Origin: Desulfobulbaceae bacterium UBA2262
Lineage (GTDB): Bacteria; Desulfobacterota; Desulfobulbia; Desulfobulbales; Desulfurivibrionaceae
Direction of reading: 5' to 3'
Assembly: GCA_002347185.1 (NCBI GenBank)
Contig: DDXK01000090.1
Coordinates: forward strand, 1 to 47,859
Length of the DNA: 47,859 nt
Positions within the stretch are counted from its first letter, which is position 1, and every line of letters starts with the position of its first letter. The notes under the pieces are model-generated. The model had not been told where the DNA came from and ran no database searches. It saw only the letters and a list, made by a program, of their open reading frames with translations. The translations under genes were made by a program, and so were the position numbers. Positions 7,550 to 15,843 of this stretch are shown one piece after another.

Positions 7550-9369
7550 CCCTTCCGCCCCCTCTTTTTCCAGACCGCCCGCGCTTCCCGGCCGCGGGCG
7601 GGAAGCGCTCCCCCCAGCCCACCCCGCCCTGCGTCGCCCCTGCTCTCCTTTTTTCGTTCTTCGAGAATCTGCCGCTGGCGGCGTCGTTCAAGGATCGTCC
7701 GGGCGACAAAGAGCGGCTTGCGCGTCTCCCGATCGAGACCGGTGACATACATGGCCGTGGCAAGGGTGCCGGGGGTGGGGGTAAAATCCTGAAACTGCCG
7801 CACCGGCAGGCCGAGAGCGCGCAGACGCGCGGCCAGGGCCGCCATTTCCGCCTCTCCGCAGCCGGGATGGGCCGAGATGAAATAGGGGCTGAAACGTGCC
7901 TCCCTGCCGTGCCTGCGGGCAATCTCGCGGCAGAGGGCGAGAAAATCCTCCAGCACCGCCGGCCCCGGCTTGTGCATCAGACGCAGCACCTTTTCCTCCG
8001 TATGCTCCGGCGCAATCTTCAGGGCGCCCGGGCTGTGCGCGAGCAGAATCCGCTCCAGCAGCCGCCTGGTTTTCAAAAGCAGTTCCATGCGCAGCCCCGA
8101 GGAGATGAAAAGATGCCTGATTCCCGGCAGGCCGGCGACGCGGTCAAGCAGGGTCAGGAAGGCGGTTTCATCGATGGTGAAAAACCTGCACACCTCGGGA
8201 TAGAGGCAGTCATGCCGCCGGCAGGGGGACGGGGAGGCGCAGCCGGTAGCGTAGAGGTTGGCGGTGGGACCGCCCAGGTCACTGATGGTGCCGGAAAAAT
8301 CCTGCCGGGCCGCGAGACGGGCCGCCTCCGCAACTATGGAGTCGGGCGACCTGCTGACCACCACCGGCCCCTGATGCCTGGTGATGGCGCAAAAGGAACA
8401 GTTCCCGCAACAGCCGCGGACAATGGTGATGGAATCCTTGATCATGCGGAAGGCTGGCACCTCACCCAAATCAGGATGCGGGCGGTTCTGAAAGGGAAGG
8501 GCATAGAGGGCGTCGAGTTCTTCCGAGGAAAGGGGCGCGGCCGGGCCATGCTGCAGAACCCAGGCAGCCTGCTGCTCCTGAAGCAGCGGCCGTTGCGAGC
8601 AGGCGCGCGCGTGGCGATCCACCGCCAGCTCCGCCTCCAGGAAAAGGGCTGGCTGCGCCTGGATCTCCCGCCAGGATGGCAGCAGCAACGGCTCACCCGG
8701 GGCGAGCTTCTCGAGTTCCTTGGGAGTCAGGCGCGCGCAGGTCCCGGCAATCCCGGCCAGGCTCCTGCCCTGGGCAAGGGCCGCCGCCACCTCGAGCACC
8801 GCCCGCTCACCCATACCATAGACAAGGAGATCCGCCTTGGCATCGGTGAGTATGGAAGCGCGCAGCCGCTGCTGCTGATAGTCGAAATGGACAAAACGGC
8901 GCAGGGAGGCCTCAAGCCCGCCAAGCACCACCGGCACCTCGGGGCAGGCGGCCCGGGCGAGATTGGCATAGAGGAGGGAGGCGCGATCCGGCCGGCGGCG
9001 CAGCTTTTTTTCCGCCACCTCCCCGAAGTAGGGATTACCGCCGGGAGAGTAGTCGTCACGGTCGCGGACCTTGCCATTGCCGCTGTAGTTGGCGACAATC
9101 GAGTCGAGGTTGCCGGCGGTGATGCCGAAAAAGAGGCGGGGCCTGCCGAAACGGAGAAAATCCTCCGGGCTGTCGTGCCTGGGCTGGGCAAGGATCGCCA
9201 CCCGGTAACCCCTGCTTTCCAGAAGCCGGCCGATCAGGGCAACCCCGAAGGAGGGATGGTCAACATAGGCATCCCCGGTGACGAGGACAATGTCGACAAA
9301 GTCCCAGCCCCGCTCCTTCAGCTCAGTCGCGGATATGGGCAGAAAATCTGCTGCTCGCTGGTGCGCCAT
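7546..9369 (-). CDS. ygiQ: YgiQ family radical SAM protein
   Basis: A 607-residue protein. The start at 9369 (M-A-H-Q) is preferred over an in-frame upstream start because it matches the usual N-terminus (F-L-P-I-S then G-W-D-F-V-D-I-V-L-V-T-G-D-A-Y-V-D-H-P). A B12-binding-like N-terminal domain is followed by the radical SAM core with C-C-G-N-C-S-F-C, which gives the CxxxCxxC cluster ligands. A second Cys set (C-A-S-P-S-P-C...C-L-Y-P-E-V-C) and the C-terminal D-F-T-P-T-P-G-T motif of the family follow. The function of YgiQ proteins is not established. The C-terminal 25 residues are Gly/Arg-rich. The stop codon overlaps that of the convergent AEC gene. Confidence 0.92.
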   Translation of the reverse strand: MAHQRAADFLPISATELKERGWDFVDIVLVTGDAYVDHPSFGVALIGRLLESRGYRVAILAQPRHDSPEDFLRFGRPRLFFGITAGNLDSIVANYSGNGKVRDRDDYSPGGNPYFGEVAEKKLRRRPDRASLLYANLARAACPEVPVVLGGLEASLRRFVHFDYQQQRLRASILTDAKADLLVYGMGERAVLEVAAALAQGRSLAGIAGTCARLTPKELEKLAPGEPLLLPSWREIQAQPALFLEAELAVDRHARACSQRPLLQEQQAAWVLQHGPAAPLSSEELDALYALPFQNRPHPDLGEVPAFRMIKDSITIVRGCCGNCSFCAITRHQGPVVVSRSPDSIVAEAARLAARQDFSGTISDLGGPTANLYATGCASPSPCRRHDCLYPEVCRFFTIDETAFLTLLDRVAGLPGIRHLFISSGLRMELLLKTRRLLERILLAHSPGALKIAPEHTEEKVLRLMHKPGPAVLEDFLALCREIARRHGREARFSPYFISAHPGCGEAEMAALAARLRALGLPVRQFQDFTPTPGTLATAMYVTGLDRETRKPLFVARTILERRRQRQILEERKKESRGDAGRGGLGGALPARGREARAVWKKRGRKG

Positions 9370-9524
9370 GCTGCCCCCGGTTGCTCTGTTCGCGGAAGAG
9401 GAAGGTTTGGCCTTCCATCGTTGTTTATAATCCAGGAGTGTTGTGGTATAAAGGGGAGACAACGCTCCCTGTCTCAGCATAATCGACGGGAATCGCTCGT
9501 CAAAAACCTCTCCAGGTGAAACCG

Positions 9525-9749
9525 ATGCATGTCACGATTGCCTACTGCTCGCAATGAAACTACCTGCCACGGGCCTCCAGGCTGGAGGCGGAACTGAAAA
9601 AACATTTCAACGCCGAAGTCAAACTCGTTCCCGGCTCCGGCGGCATCTACGAAATCAGCCTCGACGGCAGGGTGATCTTTTCCAAGCACCAGGCGGGCCG
9701 TTTCGCCGAACCGGAAGAAATAATCAGCCTTATTCGGGGCCAGGCCTGA
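9525..9749 (+). CDS. SelW/Rdx-family selenoprotein with in-frame UGA (Sec11)
   Basis: A 74-residue thioredoxin-like redox protein read through an in-frame TGA at 9555-9557. The N-terminus is M-H-V-T-I-A-Y, then C8-S-Q-U11, followed by N-Y-L-P-R-A-S-R-L. The CxxU followed by N-(Y/W)-L-P-R-A is the hallmark of SelT/SelW/SelH (Rdx) proteins. The rest (S-G-G-I-Y-E-I-S-L-D-G, V-I-F-S-K, a Phe-rich end and E-E-I-I) also fits the family, and the length is typical. AGGTGAAA lies before the ATG. A SECIS-like hairpin begins 15 bases after the UGA. The stop at 9747 is 19 bases before the FHA-cyclase gene, so the two are probably co-transcribed. Selenocysteine insertion itself is inferred; selABCD are not in this window. 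Confidence 0.9.
9573..9589 (+). promoter_or_regulatory. Bacterial SECIS-like hairpin of the Rdx gene
   Basis: GCCTCC (9573-9578) pairs with GGAGGC (9584-9589) around an AGGCT loop. The loop lies 22-26 bases downstream of the UGA, within the range known for bacterial SECIS elements, and carries the paired G residues near its start as in fdhF-type elements. Confidence 0.75.
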
Positions 9750-9768
9750 TGTCCTTGCCGCAAACGAC

Positions 9769-10764
9769 ATGAACGACAGCCCGCACCCCCCGGCCACCCT
9801 GAAACTTCTGGCAGAGGCCGGAAGCGAAGAGCAAACCTGGACGCTGGGCGGCAGAAACTCCTATGTCATCGGCCGCATTGCCGCCAACGATATCCCCCTC
9901 CCCTATTCCTGGGTATCGCGCAAGCATGCCATGATCCAGGCGGAAGAAAACGGTCGCCTCAACCTCATCGATCTCGGCAGTTCCAACGGAACCTTTGTCA
10001 ACGGCAGACGCATCCACACCCCGATCCATCTGCAGAACGGGGACTGCGTCGGCATCGGCAACACCCGCCTCCTCTTTCATCAGGAGCCTGCCGGCAATCA
10101 GCCCGCCGCGACGCCGGAAGCGGATCTGGATGAAATGACGGTCGCCTTTGTCCGCAAGGAAACCATCACCATCCTGATCTGCGACATCCACGACTACACG
10201 CAGCTCTCCGAAGTCATGGGCGACCAGCGTCTTTCCCAGTTTCTCCAATACTGGACCGGCAAGGTCAGCAAGCTGGTGCACAGACATGAGGGCATCGTCG
10301 ACAAGTTCATCGGCGACGCGGTCATGGCCCTCTGGCCCGGCCCGGACCTCTGCACCAATATCCACCTCGCCTTAAAAACCGCGCTGGCCATCAACATCTT
10401 CACCCGGAACCTCAGCAGCGCCCTGCCCGACCTTCCCTGGAGTCTGCAAACCGGGGCAGCGCTCAACACCGGCGAGGCCATGCTCGGCAACCTCGCCCAG
10501 AACGGCCAACACAACTACACGGTGGTGGGCGACGTGGTCAATGTCGCCTTCCGCCTGGAAGACATGACCTGCAGCCAGGACGGACTCGACCTGCTCATGG
10601 GCAGCGATGCCGCCCGGCACCTGGTGGAGCCGGCGCCGTTCTTCACCAGGCGGCAATTCCAGCTCAAGGGCAAGAACGAACCGGTCGAGGCATACGGCTG
10701 CAGCTTCAGCCAACTCGCCGCCTATCTCGAAAAAAACGCCACCGTTTCCGGCGCCTCCCGTTAG
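9769..10764 (+). CDS. FHA-domain adenylate/guanylate cyclase (class III)
   Basis: A 331-residue cytoplasmic protein. Residues about 27-105 are an FHA domain with the phosphothreonine-binding core (V-I-G-R, S-R-K-H, S-S-N-G-T-F-V-N-G). Residues about 125-300 are a class III nucleotide cyclase with both metal-binding aspartates (I-C-D-I-H-D-Y-T and K-F-I-G-D-A-V-M-A-L), the Lys before F-I-G-D, and V-V-G-D-V-V-N-V-A-F-R-L-E with the Asn and Arg of the active site. The core residues look intact, so it should make cAMP, or cGMP. The FHA domain suggests control by a phosphorylated partner; an FHA/kinase/phosphatase cassette lies 21 kb away. It sits directly behind the selenoprotein gene. Confidence 0.92.
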   Translation: MNDSPHPPATLKLLAEAGSEEQTWTLGGRNSYVIGRIAANDIPLPYSWVSRKHAMIQAEENGRLNLIDLGSSNGTFVNGRRIHTPIHLQNGDCVGIGNTRLLFHQEPAGNQPAATPEADLDEMTVAFVRKETITILICDIHDYTQLSEVMGDQRLSQFLQYWTGKVSKLVHRHEGIVDKFIGDAVMALWPGPDLCTNIHLALKTALAINIFTRNLSSALPDLPWSLQTGAALNTGEAMLGNLAQNGQHNYTVVGDVVNVAFRLEDMTCSQDGLDLLMGSDAARHLVEPAPFFTRRQFQLKGKNEPVEAYGCSFSQLAAYLEKNATVSGASR

Positions 10765-10790
10765 CCAGCCTGCACAGGCGCAAAGCGACC

Positions 10791-11249
10791 ATGCCGACCT
10801 CCGACACGAAAATAGGGTACCTCATTGTCAGCCATGGCGAAATCGGTGAAGCCCTGCTGCGGGTGGCCCGCTACATTCTCGATGCGCCGCTTGCAAATTT
10901 CGCCTCGGTGCGGGTGCCCTTCATGAGTGAACTGCCGCACCTGGCCGCCGGAGGGGAGCAGTTTCCCTTTGCCGAACGGCAAGCCTGGCTGCGCGGGGAA
11001 ATCACGGCGGCCCTGAAGAGGGTAGATGGCGGGAGGGGGGTCATCATCCTCACCGACATCGTCGGCGGCACCGCCTTCGGCGTGGCCCGCGACCTGCTGC
11101 GTCCCGGAGCCGGGGCGCTGATCGCCGGCGTCAATCTGCCCATGGTTCTGAAAGCGGCCGAGTTGAGCGGTAACTCCCTGCGCGCGGCAACAACCGAACT
11201 GATGGAGCGCTCGCGCAGGGCGATCATCGGCCAGCTTTCCACCGGCTAG
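10791..11249 (+). CDS. Lone PTS EIIA, mannose/fructose class
   Basis: A 152-residue protein with the fold and motifs of mannose-family EIIA. The phosphorylatable His15 is in I-V-S-H-G-E-I-G-E-A-L-L; L-T-D-I-V-G-G-T-A-F and G-V-N-L-P-M follow. No EIIB, EIIC or EIID lies nearby, so it is more likely a regulatory phosphocarrier than part of a sugar permease. In related bacteria such orphan EIIA proteins usually sit by hprK, rapZ or ptsH; here the neighbour is a cyclase, a pairing that recalls PTS control of adenylate cyclase in enterics. That link is an inference. It starts 26 bases after the cyclase stop. Confidence 0.88.
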   Translation: MPTSDTKIGYLIVSHGEIGEALLRVARYILDAPLANFASVRVPFMSELPHLAAGGEQFPFAERQAWLRGEITAALKRVDGGRGVIILTDIVGGTAFGVARDLLRPGAGALIAGVNLPMVLKAAELSGNSLRAATTELMERSRRAIIGQLSTG

Positions 11250-11292
11250 CGCCTGAATACGACCCGGGCAACCGCGAGCTGGAGCGAAAAAA

Positions 11293-11997
11293 TCAATCCC
11301 TTTCCCCAAAGAGGGCCGTACCCACCCGCACCAGGGTCGCCCCTTCCTCAATGGCCACCTCGAAATCGCCGGACATCCCCATGGAAAGCTCTGGCTCCCG
11401 ATTTCCAGGAAAGAGCCCCTTGGCCGCGAGTTCCTCAGCGAGGATCCGGAGCTGCCGGAAAAAAGGTCGGCTCTGCTCCGGATCCTCGCTGAAGGGCGGC
11501 ATGGTCATCAGCCCTCGCAGAAGCAGATGGGGACAACCGGCCAGCTCCCGGCAAAGCCGCTCCGCCTCTTCGGGGAGTACCCCGGCCTTTTGCGATTCCC
11601 GCCCCACATTGACCTGCACCAGAACCGCCAGCGTGCGCTCAAGCTCGGCAAGACGCTTCTCCAGCGCCCTGGCGAGCTTGATGCTGTCCAGGGTTTCCAG
11701 ACAGGCAAAAAGCCCGGCCGCCAGCCTGGCCTTGTTGCTTTGCAGGTGGCCGATGAAATGCCAGCGGACGCCTTTGCCGACCAGCTCCGGGGATACAATC
11801 TTGGCCTGCGCTTCCTGCAGGTAGTTTTCTCCAAAGAGCTCCTGCCCGGCAGCCAGAGCCTCGGCCACCAGGCCCGCCGATTTGCGCTTGCTCACCGCGA
11901 CCAGACGGACCGAATCCGGGTCGCGTCCCGCCCGCAACGCGGCCTGGCGCATGCGCTTCTGCACGGCCTCGATATTTTCGGCAATGGTTCCATTCAT
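11293..11997 (-). CDS. yggS: YggS/YlmE family PLP homeostasis protein
   Basis: A 234-residue single-domain alanine-racemase-fold protein. The PLP lysine is K37 in L-V-A-V-S-K. Family motifs F-G-E-N-Y-L-Q-E-A, W-H-F-I-G-H-L-Q-S-N-K, G-L-M-T-M-P-P and L-S-M-G-M-S-G-D-F are all present, as are the phosphate-binding residues of the barrel. It buffers pyridoxal phosphate and has no known enzyme activity. The start at 11997 follows the TGA of the upstream tatD-type gene by one base, so the two are translationally coupled. Confidence 0.94.
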   Translation of the reverse strand: MNGTIAENIEAVQKRMRQAALRAGRDPDSVRLVAVSKRKSAGLVAEALAAGQELFGENYLQEAQAKIVSPELVGKGVRWHFIGHLQSNKARLAAGLFACLETLDSIKLARALEKRLAELERTLAVLVQVNVGRESQKAGVLPEEAERLCRELAGCPHLLLRGLMTMPPFSEDPEQSRPFFRQLRILAEELAAKGLFPGNREPELSMGMSGDFEVAIEEGATLVRVGTALFGERD

Positions 11998-11998
11998 T

Positions 11999-12826
11999 TC
12001 AGGCAGGCTCCAGGGAAAAGAGCCTTCGCGCATTTTCCGTGGTCCGCTCCGCCACCTCCTCCAGGGAAACGCCCTTCAGTTCGGCGACGGCCTGGGCCGT
12101 ATGGAGGAGATACTGCGGCTCGTTGCGCCGACCGCGATGCGGCGCCGGCGCGAGAAAAGGGCCATCGGTTTCGAGCAGCAGGGCGGAAAGGGGGAGAGCG
12201 CGGACCGCTTCCTTGAGCGTTTCCGCCTTGCCAAAGGTGACCACCCCGGGGATGGAGACCAGAAAGCCCAGGGCGAACACCTGCCGCGCCAGCTCCGCGT
12301 CTCCGGAAAAACAGTGCATGACGCCGCCGGCGGGAAATGGCGCGGCCGCGGCGAGAATCGCCAACACATCGGCATGGGCCTCGCGATCATGGACAATGAG
12401 CGGCAGGTGCAGCTCCTTGGCCAGGGCAACCTGCCTGGCGAAATGTTCGCGCTGCAGGGGAATCGGCGCGTAGTTCTTCACGTAGTCGAGGCCGATCTCC
12501 CCGTAGGCGACCACTTTTTTGTGGCTGCCCAGGGCGCGCAGCCGCCCATAGGCCGAGCCATCGGCCAGATCCTCCACATGGTGGGGATGCACCCCCACGG
12601 TGGCATGCACCCCCGCATGCTCCTCGGCAAGGGCAATGGCCCTCTCCGAGCTGCGCAAGTCGATGCCCACGGTGATGACCTCCGTCACCCCGGCGGCACG
12701 GGCCCTGGCCAGCACCCCGACAAGGTCGGCGTCATAGTCGGGCATGTCAAGATGACAATGGCTGTCCAGCAGGGAAACTGCACCGCCGAGGCGAGGCAGG
12801 GGAATATCTCTCTTTTTCGTGGTCAC
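11999..12826 (-). CDS. tatD: TatD family metal-dependent DNase
   Basis: A 275-residue TIM-barrel metallohydrolase. A GTG start at 12826 is chosen because AGGGAGGATTCGC stands directly before it; the longer upstream frame has no homology and is Arg-rich. Metal ligands are seen in L-D-S-H-C-H-L-D, G-E-I-G-L-D-Y, P-L-I-V-H-D-R-E-A, M-H-C-F-S-G and L-L-L-E-T-D-G-P-F-L. The family are 3'-5' exonucleases acting on single-stranded or damaged DNA, or D-aminoacyl hydrolases. It is in an operon with yggS. Confidence 0.94.
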   Translation of the reverse strand: MTTKKRDIPLPRLGGAVSLLDSHCHLDMPDYDADLVGVLARARAAGVTEVITVGIDLRSSERAIALAEEHAGVHATVGVHPHHVEDLADGSAYGRLRALGSHKKVVAYGEIGLDYVKNYAPIPLQREHFARQVALAKELHLPLIVHDREAHADVLAILAAAAPFPAGGVMHCFSGDAELARQVFALGFLVSIPGVVTFGKAETLKEAVRALPLSALLLETDGPFLAPAPHRGRRNEPQYLLHTAQAVAELKGVSLEEVAERTTENARRLFSLEPA

Positions 12827-12953
12827 GCGAATCCTCCCTGCGGCAGGTTCTAACAGTTTTTCCCCTCGCGCGCAAGAGCGGCGCCGGGGCTCATCCACGC
12901 GCAGGCCGGCCGCCGACACGCGCTTGCGCCCCGGCGGCCGGCGAGGAAACTGT

Positions 12954-12983
12954 TTGACAAACACTTTGCGAACAGACTATTGT
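12954..12983 (+). promoter_or_regulatory. Promoter of the nitroreductase-lipoprotein-coaBC operon
   Basis: A perfect TTGACA (12954-12959), an 18-bp spacer and TATTGT (12978-12983) lie about 65 bp upstream of the nitroreductase start, in the divergent space after the tatD start. Confidence 0.6.
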
Positions 12984-13047
12984 TGGGGCAAGCTCCAAGC
13001 GGCTTCCGCGCCACAGCCCGGCAACTCAACTTTCCGCCCGATACGCC

Positions 13048-13557
13048 ATGTCTTCACCGGTCTACGATGCCATTCTGAAAAGACGCAGCATCCGCGAATT
13101 CACCGGGCAGCAAGTCGATCTCCCTCTGCTCCGTGAAATCATCACGGCGGGAATCTGGGCTCCTTCCGGCCTCAACAACCAACCCTGGCGCTTCGTCATT
13201 GTCAGAGATCCGGAGCTACGCGCACAGCTTGCCCAGCAGACCCATTACAGCCACATCGTCCTGGCCGCCCCTGCCCTGATCGCAGTCTACCTCGACGGCA
13301 GCGTCGTCTACGACCCATGCAAGGACGCCCAGTCGGCCGGGGCCTGCATCCAGAACATGCTGCTGGCCACGGAGTCGCTGGGCCTTGGCGCGGTCTGGCT
13401 CGGCCAGATCCTGAAAAACAAGGATGCCGTGCGCAGAATCCTCGATCTGCCCGAAGGCCTTGAGCTGATGGCGGTCATCGCCGTCGGCCACCCAAGCCGC
13501 CGCGATCAGCAGTCTCGACGTAAGCCCCTTGCCGACTTCATCCTCAAGGAAATATAA
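13048..13557 (+). CDS. Nitroreductase-family flavoprotein
   Basis: A 169-residue FMN-dependent oxidoreductase. The N-terminal I-L-K-R-R-S-I-R-E-F is the FMN-phosphate-binding segment. A-P-S-G-L-N-N-Q-P-W-R-F is the classic family motif, and the C-terminal part has G-L-G-A-V-W-L-G and A-V-I-A-V-G-H-P. The length fits the short nitroreductases. The natural substrate cannot be told from sequence; quinones, flavins or nitro compounds are usual. It is first of three co-oriented genes ending with coaBC. Confidence 0.93.
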   Translation: MSSPVYDAILKRRSIREFTGQQVDLPLLREIITAGIWAPSGLNNQPWRFVIVRDPELRAQLAQQTHYSHIVLAAPALIAVYLDGSVVYDPCKDAQSAGACIQNMLLATESLGLGAVWLGQILKNKDAVRRILDLPEGLELMAVIAVGHPSRRDQQSRRKPLADFILKEI

Positions 13558-13598
13558 GCCGCCCCACAACTCTCAATCTTGCAGCACAGGAGGATACC

Positions 13599-14135
13599 AT
13601 GCGCACGATGACACGTTTTCCGTTTTTCCCCCTTCTCTTCGGCGCCGCCATTGCCATGACAAGCCTGGTCGGCTTGACCGGCTGCGCGGAATTGGGAATT
13701 GGCGGCAGCGATCAGGGGATGAGCGCCGCCCCCTTGGGAGGCCCGGCGGAAAGCCAGCCCTATTATGCAAACGAATTCAGCGATCTGATGCTCCCCAGCG
13801 ATCTGACCTTTGACCGGGAAAAAAGCATGGTGGTGCGCACCGATTCCTTTGCCGGCGGGGTGCTCCATTATTCCGGCAGGGTCGAGATCACCTCCCTCTC
13901 CGATTTCTTCATCAACACCATGCCCAAAAACGGCTGGAAACTCGTCGGCTCGGCCAAGTACAAGAAGGTTCTCCTTGCCTTTGTGAAGCCCAACAAAACC
14001 TGCACCGTGCAGCTGAGCGAGGGCGAGTTCGGCATGAAGACCGGAGTGGCCGTCTACATCACCGAGGATCTCACCGCCTCGAAATCCGGCCAGGCGGTGC
14101 CGTCCACCTCCAGCCCCTTTGTCACCGGGATGTAG
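13599..14135 (+). CDS. Lipoprotein of unknown function
   Basis: A 178-residue protein with a signal sequence and a lipobox (G-L-T-G-C29), so it should be lipid-anchored in the envelope. ACAGGAGGATACC precedes the ATG. The mature part has L-P-S-D-L-T-F-D near residue 67, a G-G-V-L-H-Y-S-G-R-V segment and F-F-I-N-T-M-P-K-N-G-W, the last resembling a repeated motif in small Desulfobacterota lipoproteins. I cannot name the family with confidence. It lies 12 bases before coaBC but has no evident link to coenzyme A synthesis. Confidence 0.82.
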   Translation: MRTMTRFPFFPLLFGAAIAMTSLVGLTGCAELGIGGSDQGMSAAPLGGPAESQPYYANEFSDLMLPSDLTFDREKSMVVRTDSFAGGVLHYSGRVEITSLSDFFINTMPKNGWKLVGSAKYKKVLLAFVKPNKTCTVQLSEGEFGMKTGVAVYITEDLTASKSGQAVPSTSSPFVTGM

Positions 14136-14147
14136 GCGAGGAGGGCG

Positions 14148-15365
14148 ATGTCGCACCTGAAGGACAAACGAATCCTGCTCGGCGTCACCGGCAGCATCGC
14201 CGCCTGCAAGATGGCCGACTGGGTCCGCGCCTTGCGCCGGGAGGGCTGCCAGGTGACCGTGGTGATGACCAGGGCCGCCTGTCGCTTTGTCACGCCGCTT
14301 ACCATGGCGGCCCTTTCCGGCCAGCGGGTCCATACGGAGATGTTTGCCGAGGAGGAGGCGGAAAAAATCCCGCACATCCGTCTGGCCAGAGAGGCTGACC
14401 TCAACCTCGTCGCCCCGGCCTCCGCCCAGACCATTGCCAAGCTGGCGCATGGCCTGGCCGAGGATCTGCTCTCCACCGTGCTTCTGGCCTCCACGGCCCC
14501 GACCCTGATCTGCCCGGCCATGAACAGCAATATGTACCAGCATCCGGCGACCCAGGCCAATCTGGCCACGCTTGCCGCTTTTGGTTATCATCTGCTGGCG
14601 CCGGCACACGGCACGATGGCCTGCGGCGAGGAGGGGCCGGGCCGGCTTGCGGAATGGGCAGAGGCGAGGCAGGCGCTCCTCAAGCTCTGCAGCCCCCAGG
14701 ATCTGGGCGGCGAACGGATCCTGATCACCGCCGGCCCCACCCGCGAGGCCCTCGACCCGGCCCGTTTCCTGAGCAACCGCTCCACCGGCAAGATGGGCTA
14801 TGCCCTGGCGGCGGCCGCAGCCCAGCGCGGGGCCCAGGTCACCCTGGTCAGCGGCCCGACCAGCCTTGCCGCGCCGCCCGGCGTTCTCCTGGTGGCGGTC
14901 AGCAGCGCCGCGGAGATGGCGGAGGCCGTCCTCTCCCGCTGTCAGGAGGCGACGATTGTCATCAAGTCGGCGGCGGTGGCCGACTACAGGCCGGCCGAGA
15001 CCGCCCCGCACAAGGTCAAGAAGGGAGAGGGGCCGCTCACCCTCCCGCTGCTTGCCAACCCCGACATCCTGCGCGCCCTGGGAGAACGCAAGCGGGCAGG
15101 CAACAGCTTTCCGCTGCTCGTAGGCTTTGCCGCGGAAAGCCGGGACCATATCACGGAAGGGGAAAGAAAACTGCGGGAAAAAAATCTTGATCTGATCGTC
15201 ATCAACGACATCGGCGGGAGTGAAACAGGGTTTGCCGCGGACACCAACAGGGTCACCCTGCTTGCTGCCGACGCCAGCCGCGAGGATCTGCCGCTCCTGA
15301 GCAAGGAAGAAACCGCGCACCGGATTCTCGACAGGGTGGCGCGGCTCCGACTGGAAAAGCGCTAG
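14148..15365 (+). CDS. coaBC: Bifunctional phosphopantothenoylcysteine decarboxylase/synthetase
   Basis: A 405-residue enzyme for two steps of coenzyme A synthesis: CoaB joins cysteine to 4'-phosphopantothenate and CoaC decarboxylates the product. The N-terminal flavoprotein half has L-G-V-T-G-S-I-A-A-C-K, the decarboxylase motif P-A-M-N-S-N-M and the substrate-clamp Cys in T-M-A-C-G-E-E-G-P-G-R-L. The C-terminal half has I-T-A-G-P-T-R-E, the dimer motif S-N-R-S-T-G-K-M-G-Y, A-A-V-A-D-Y and I-V-I-N-D-I-G. Length is typical. AGGCGAGGAGGGCG precedes the ATG. It converges with the coiled-coil gene, with one base between stops. Confidence 0.96.
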   Translation: MSHLKDKRILLGVTGSIAACKMADWVRALRREGCQVTVVMTRAACRFVTPLTMAALSGQRVHTEMFAEEEAEKIPHIRLAREADLNLVAPASAQTIAKLAHGLAEDLLSTVLLASTAPTLICPAMNSNMYQHPATQANLATLAAFGYHLLAPAHGTMACGEEGPGRLAEWAEARQALLKLCSPQDLGGERILITAGPTREALDPARFLSNRSTGKMGYALAAAAAQRGAQVTLVSGPTSLAAPPGVLLVAVSSAAEMAEAVLSRCQEATIVIKSAAVADYRPAETAPHKVKKGEGPLTLPLLANPDILRALGERKRAGNSFPLLVGFAAESRDHITEGERKLREKNLDLIVINDIGGSETGFAADTNRVTLLAADASREDLPLLSKEETAHRILDRVARLRLEKR

Positions 15366-15366
15366 T

Positions 15367-15843
15367 CTATTTCTTCTTCAACCGGCGCTGAATTTCCGCA
15401 TGTATTTCCGGATAGAGTTTTTTTGAACAGTCGGGGCAGATGCCGTGACTGAACTCGGCCTGGGAATGCTTGCTGATGTACTCCTCAAGCTGGTTCCAGT
15501 ATCCCTTGTCGTCACGGATTTTCTTGCAGGAAGCGCAGATCGGCAAAAAGCCGCTCAGCACCTTCACCTCCTGGAGCGCCTGGCGCAGCTCCTGAATGAG
15601 GCTCTCCTTCTCGGCCTCGGCCTTTCTGCGCACCTCGATCTCGGCGAGCAGCTTCATGTTGGCCTGGTCGAGCTCCTCGGTCCGCTGCCGGATCTTCCTC
15701 TCCAGGTTGAAATAGATGTCCAGGTATTTGTGGGTCGCCTCCTCGGACTCTTCCCGGGTCAGGCGCAACTCATTGCCAAGGTGGCGCACCATTGTTTCCA
15801 GTTCGTCCACGCGCTCTTTCTGTTTTTCCTTGTCGCGGCTCAT
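15367..15843 (-). CDS. Coiled-coil protein with C-terminal Cys motif
   Basis: A 158-residue protein. Residues about 1-105 are a charged coiled coil (heptads rich in Glu, Lys and Leu). Residues about 110-150 hold L-P-I-C-A-S-C-K-K-I-R-D-D-K-G-Y-W, Y-I-S-K-H and F-S-H-G-I-C-P-D-C. This four-Cys module is common at the C-terminus of PAS and receiver proteins in Desulfobacterota; its four Cys could bind zinc. The ATG overlaps the TGA of the upstream HDOD gene (ATGA), so the pair is coupled. The lack of a receiver or PAS domain is unusual; it may act as an adaptor for the HDOD protein. Confidence 0.82.
   Translation of the reverse strand: MSRDKEKQKERVDELETMVRHLGNELRLTREESEEATHKYLDIYFNLERKIRQRTEELDQANMKLLAEIEVRRKAEAEKESLIQELRQALQEVKVLSGFLPICASCKKIRDDKGYWNQLEEYISKHSQAEFSHGICPDCSKKLYPEIHAEIQRRLKKK

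Noticed and set aside
7867..9519. 550-codon plus-strand open frame
   Set aside because: Antisense to ygiQ; Gly/Arg-rich shadow.
13506..15320. 604-codon minus-strand open frame
   Set aside because: Antisense to the nitroreductase, lipoprotein and coaBC genes; Gly/Arg/His-rich with no recognisable motif.
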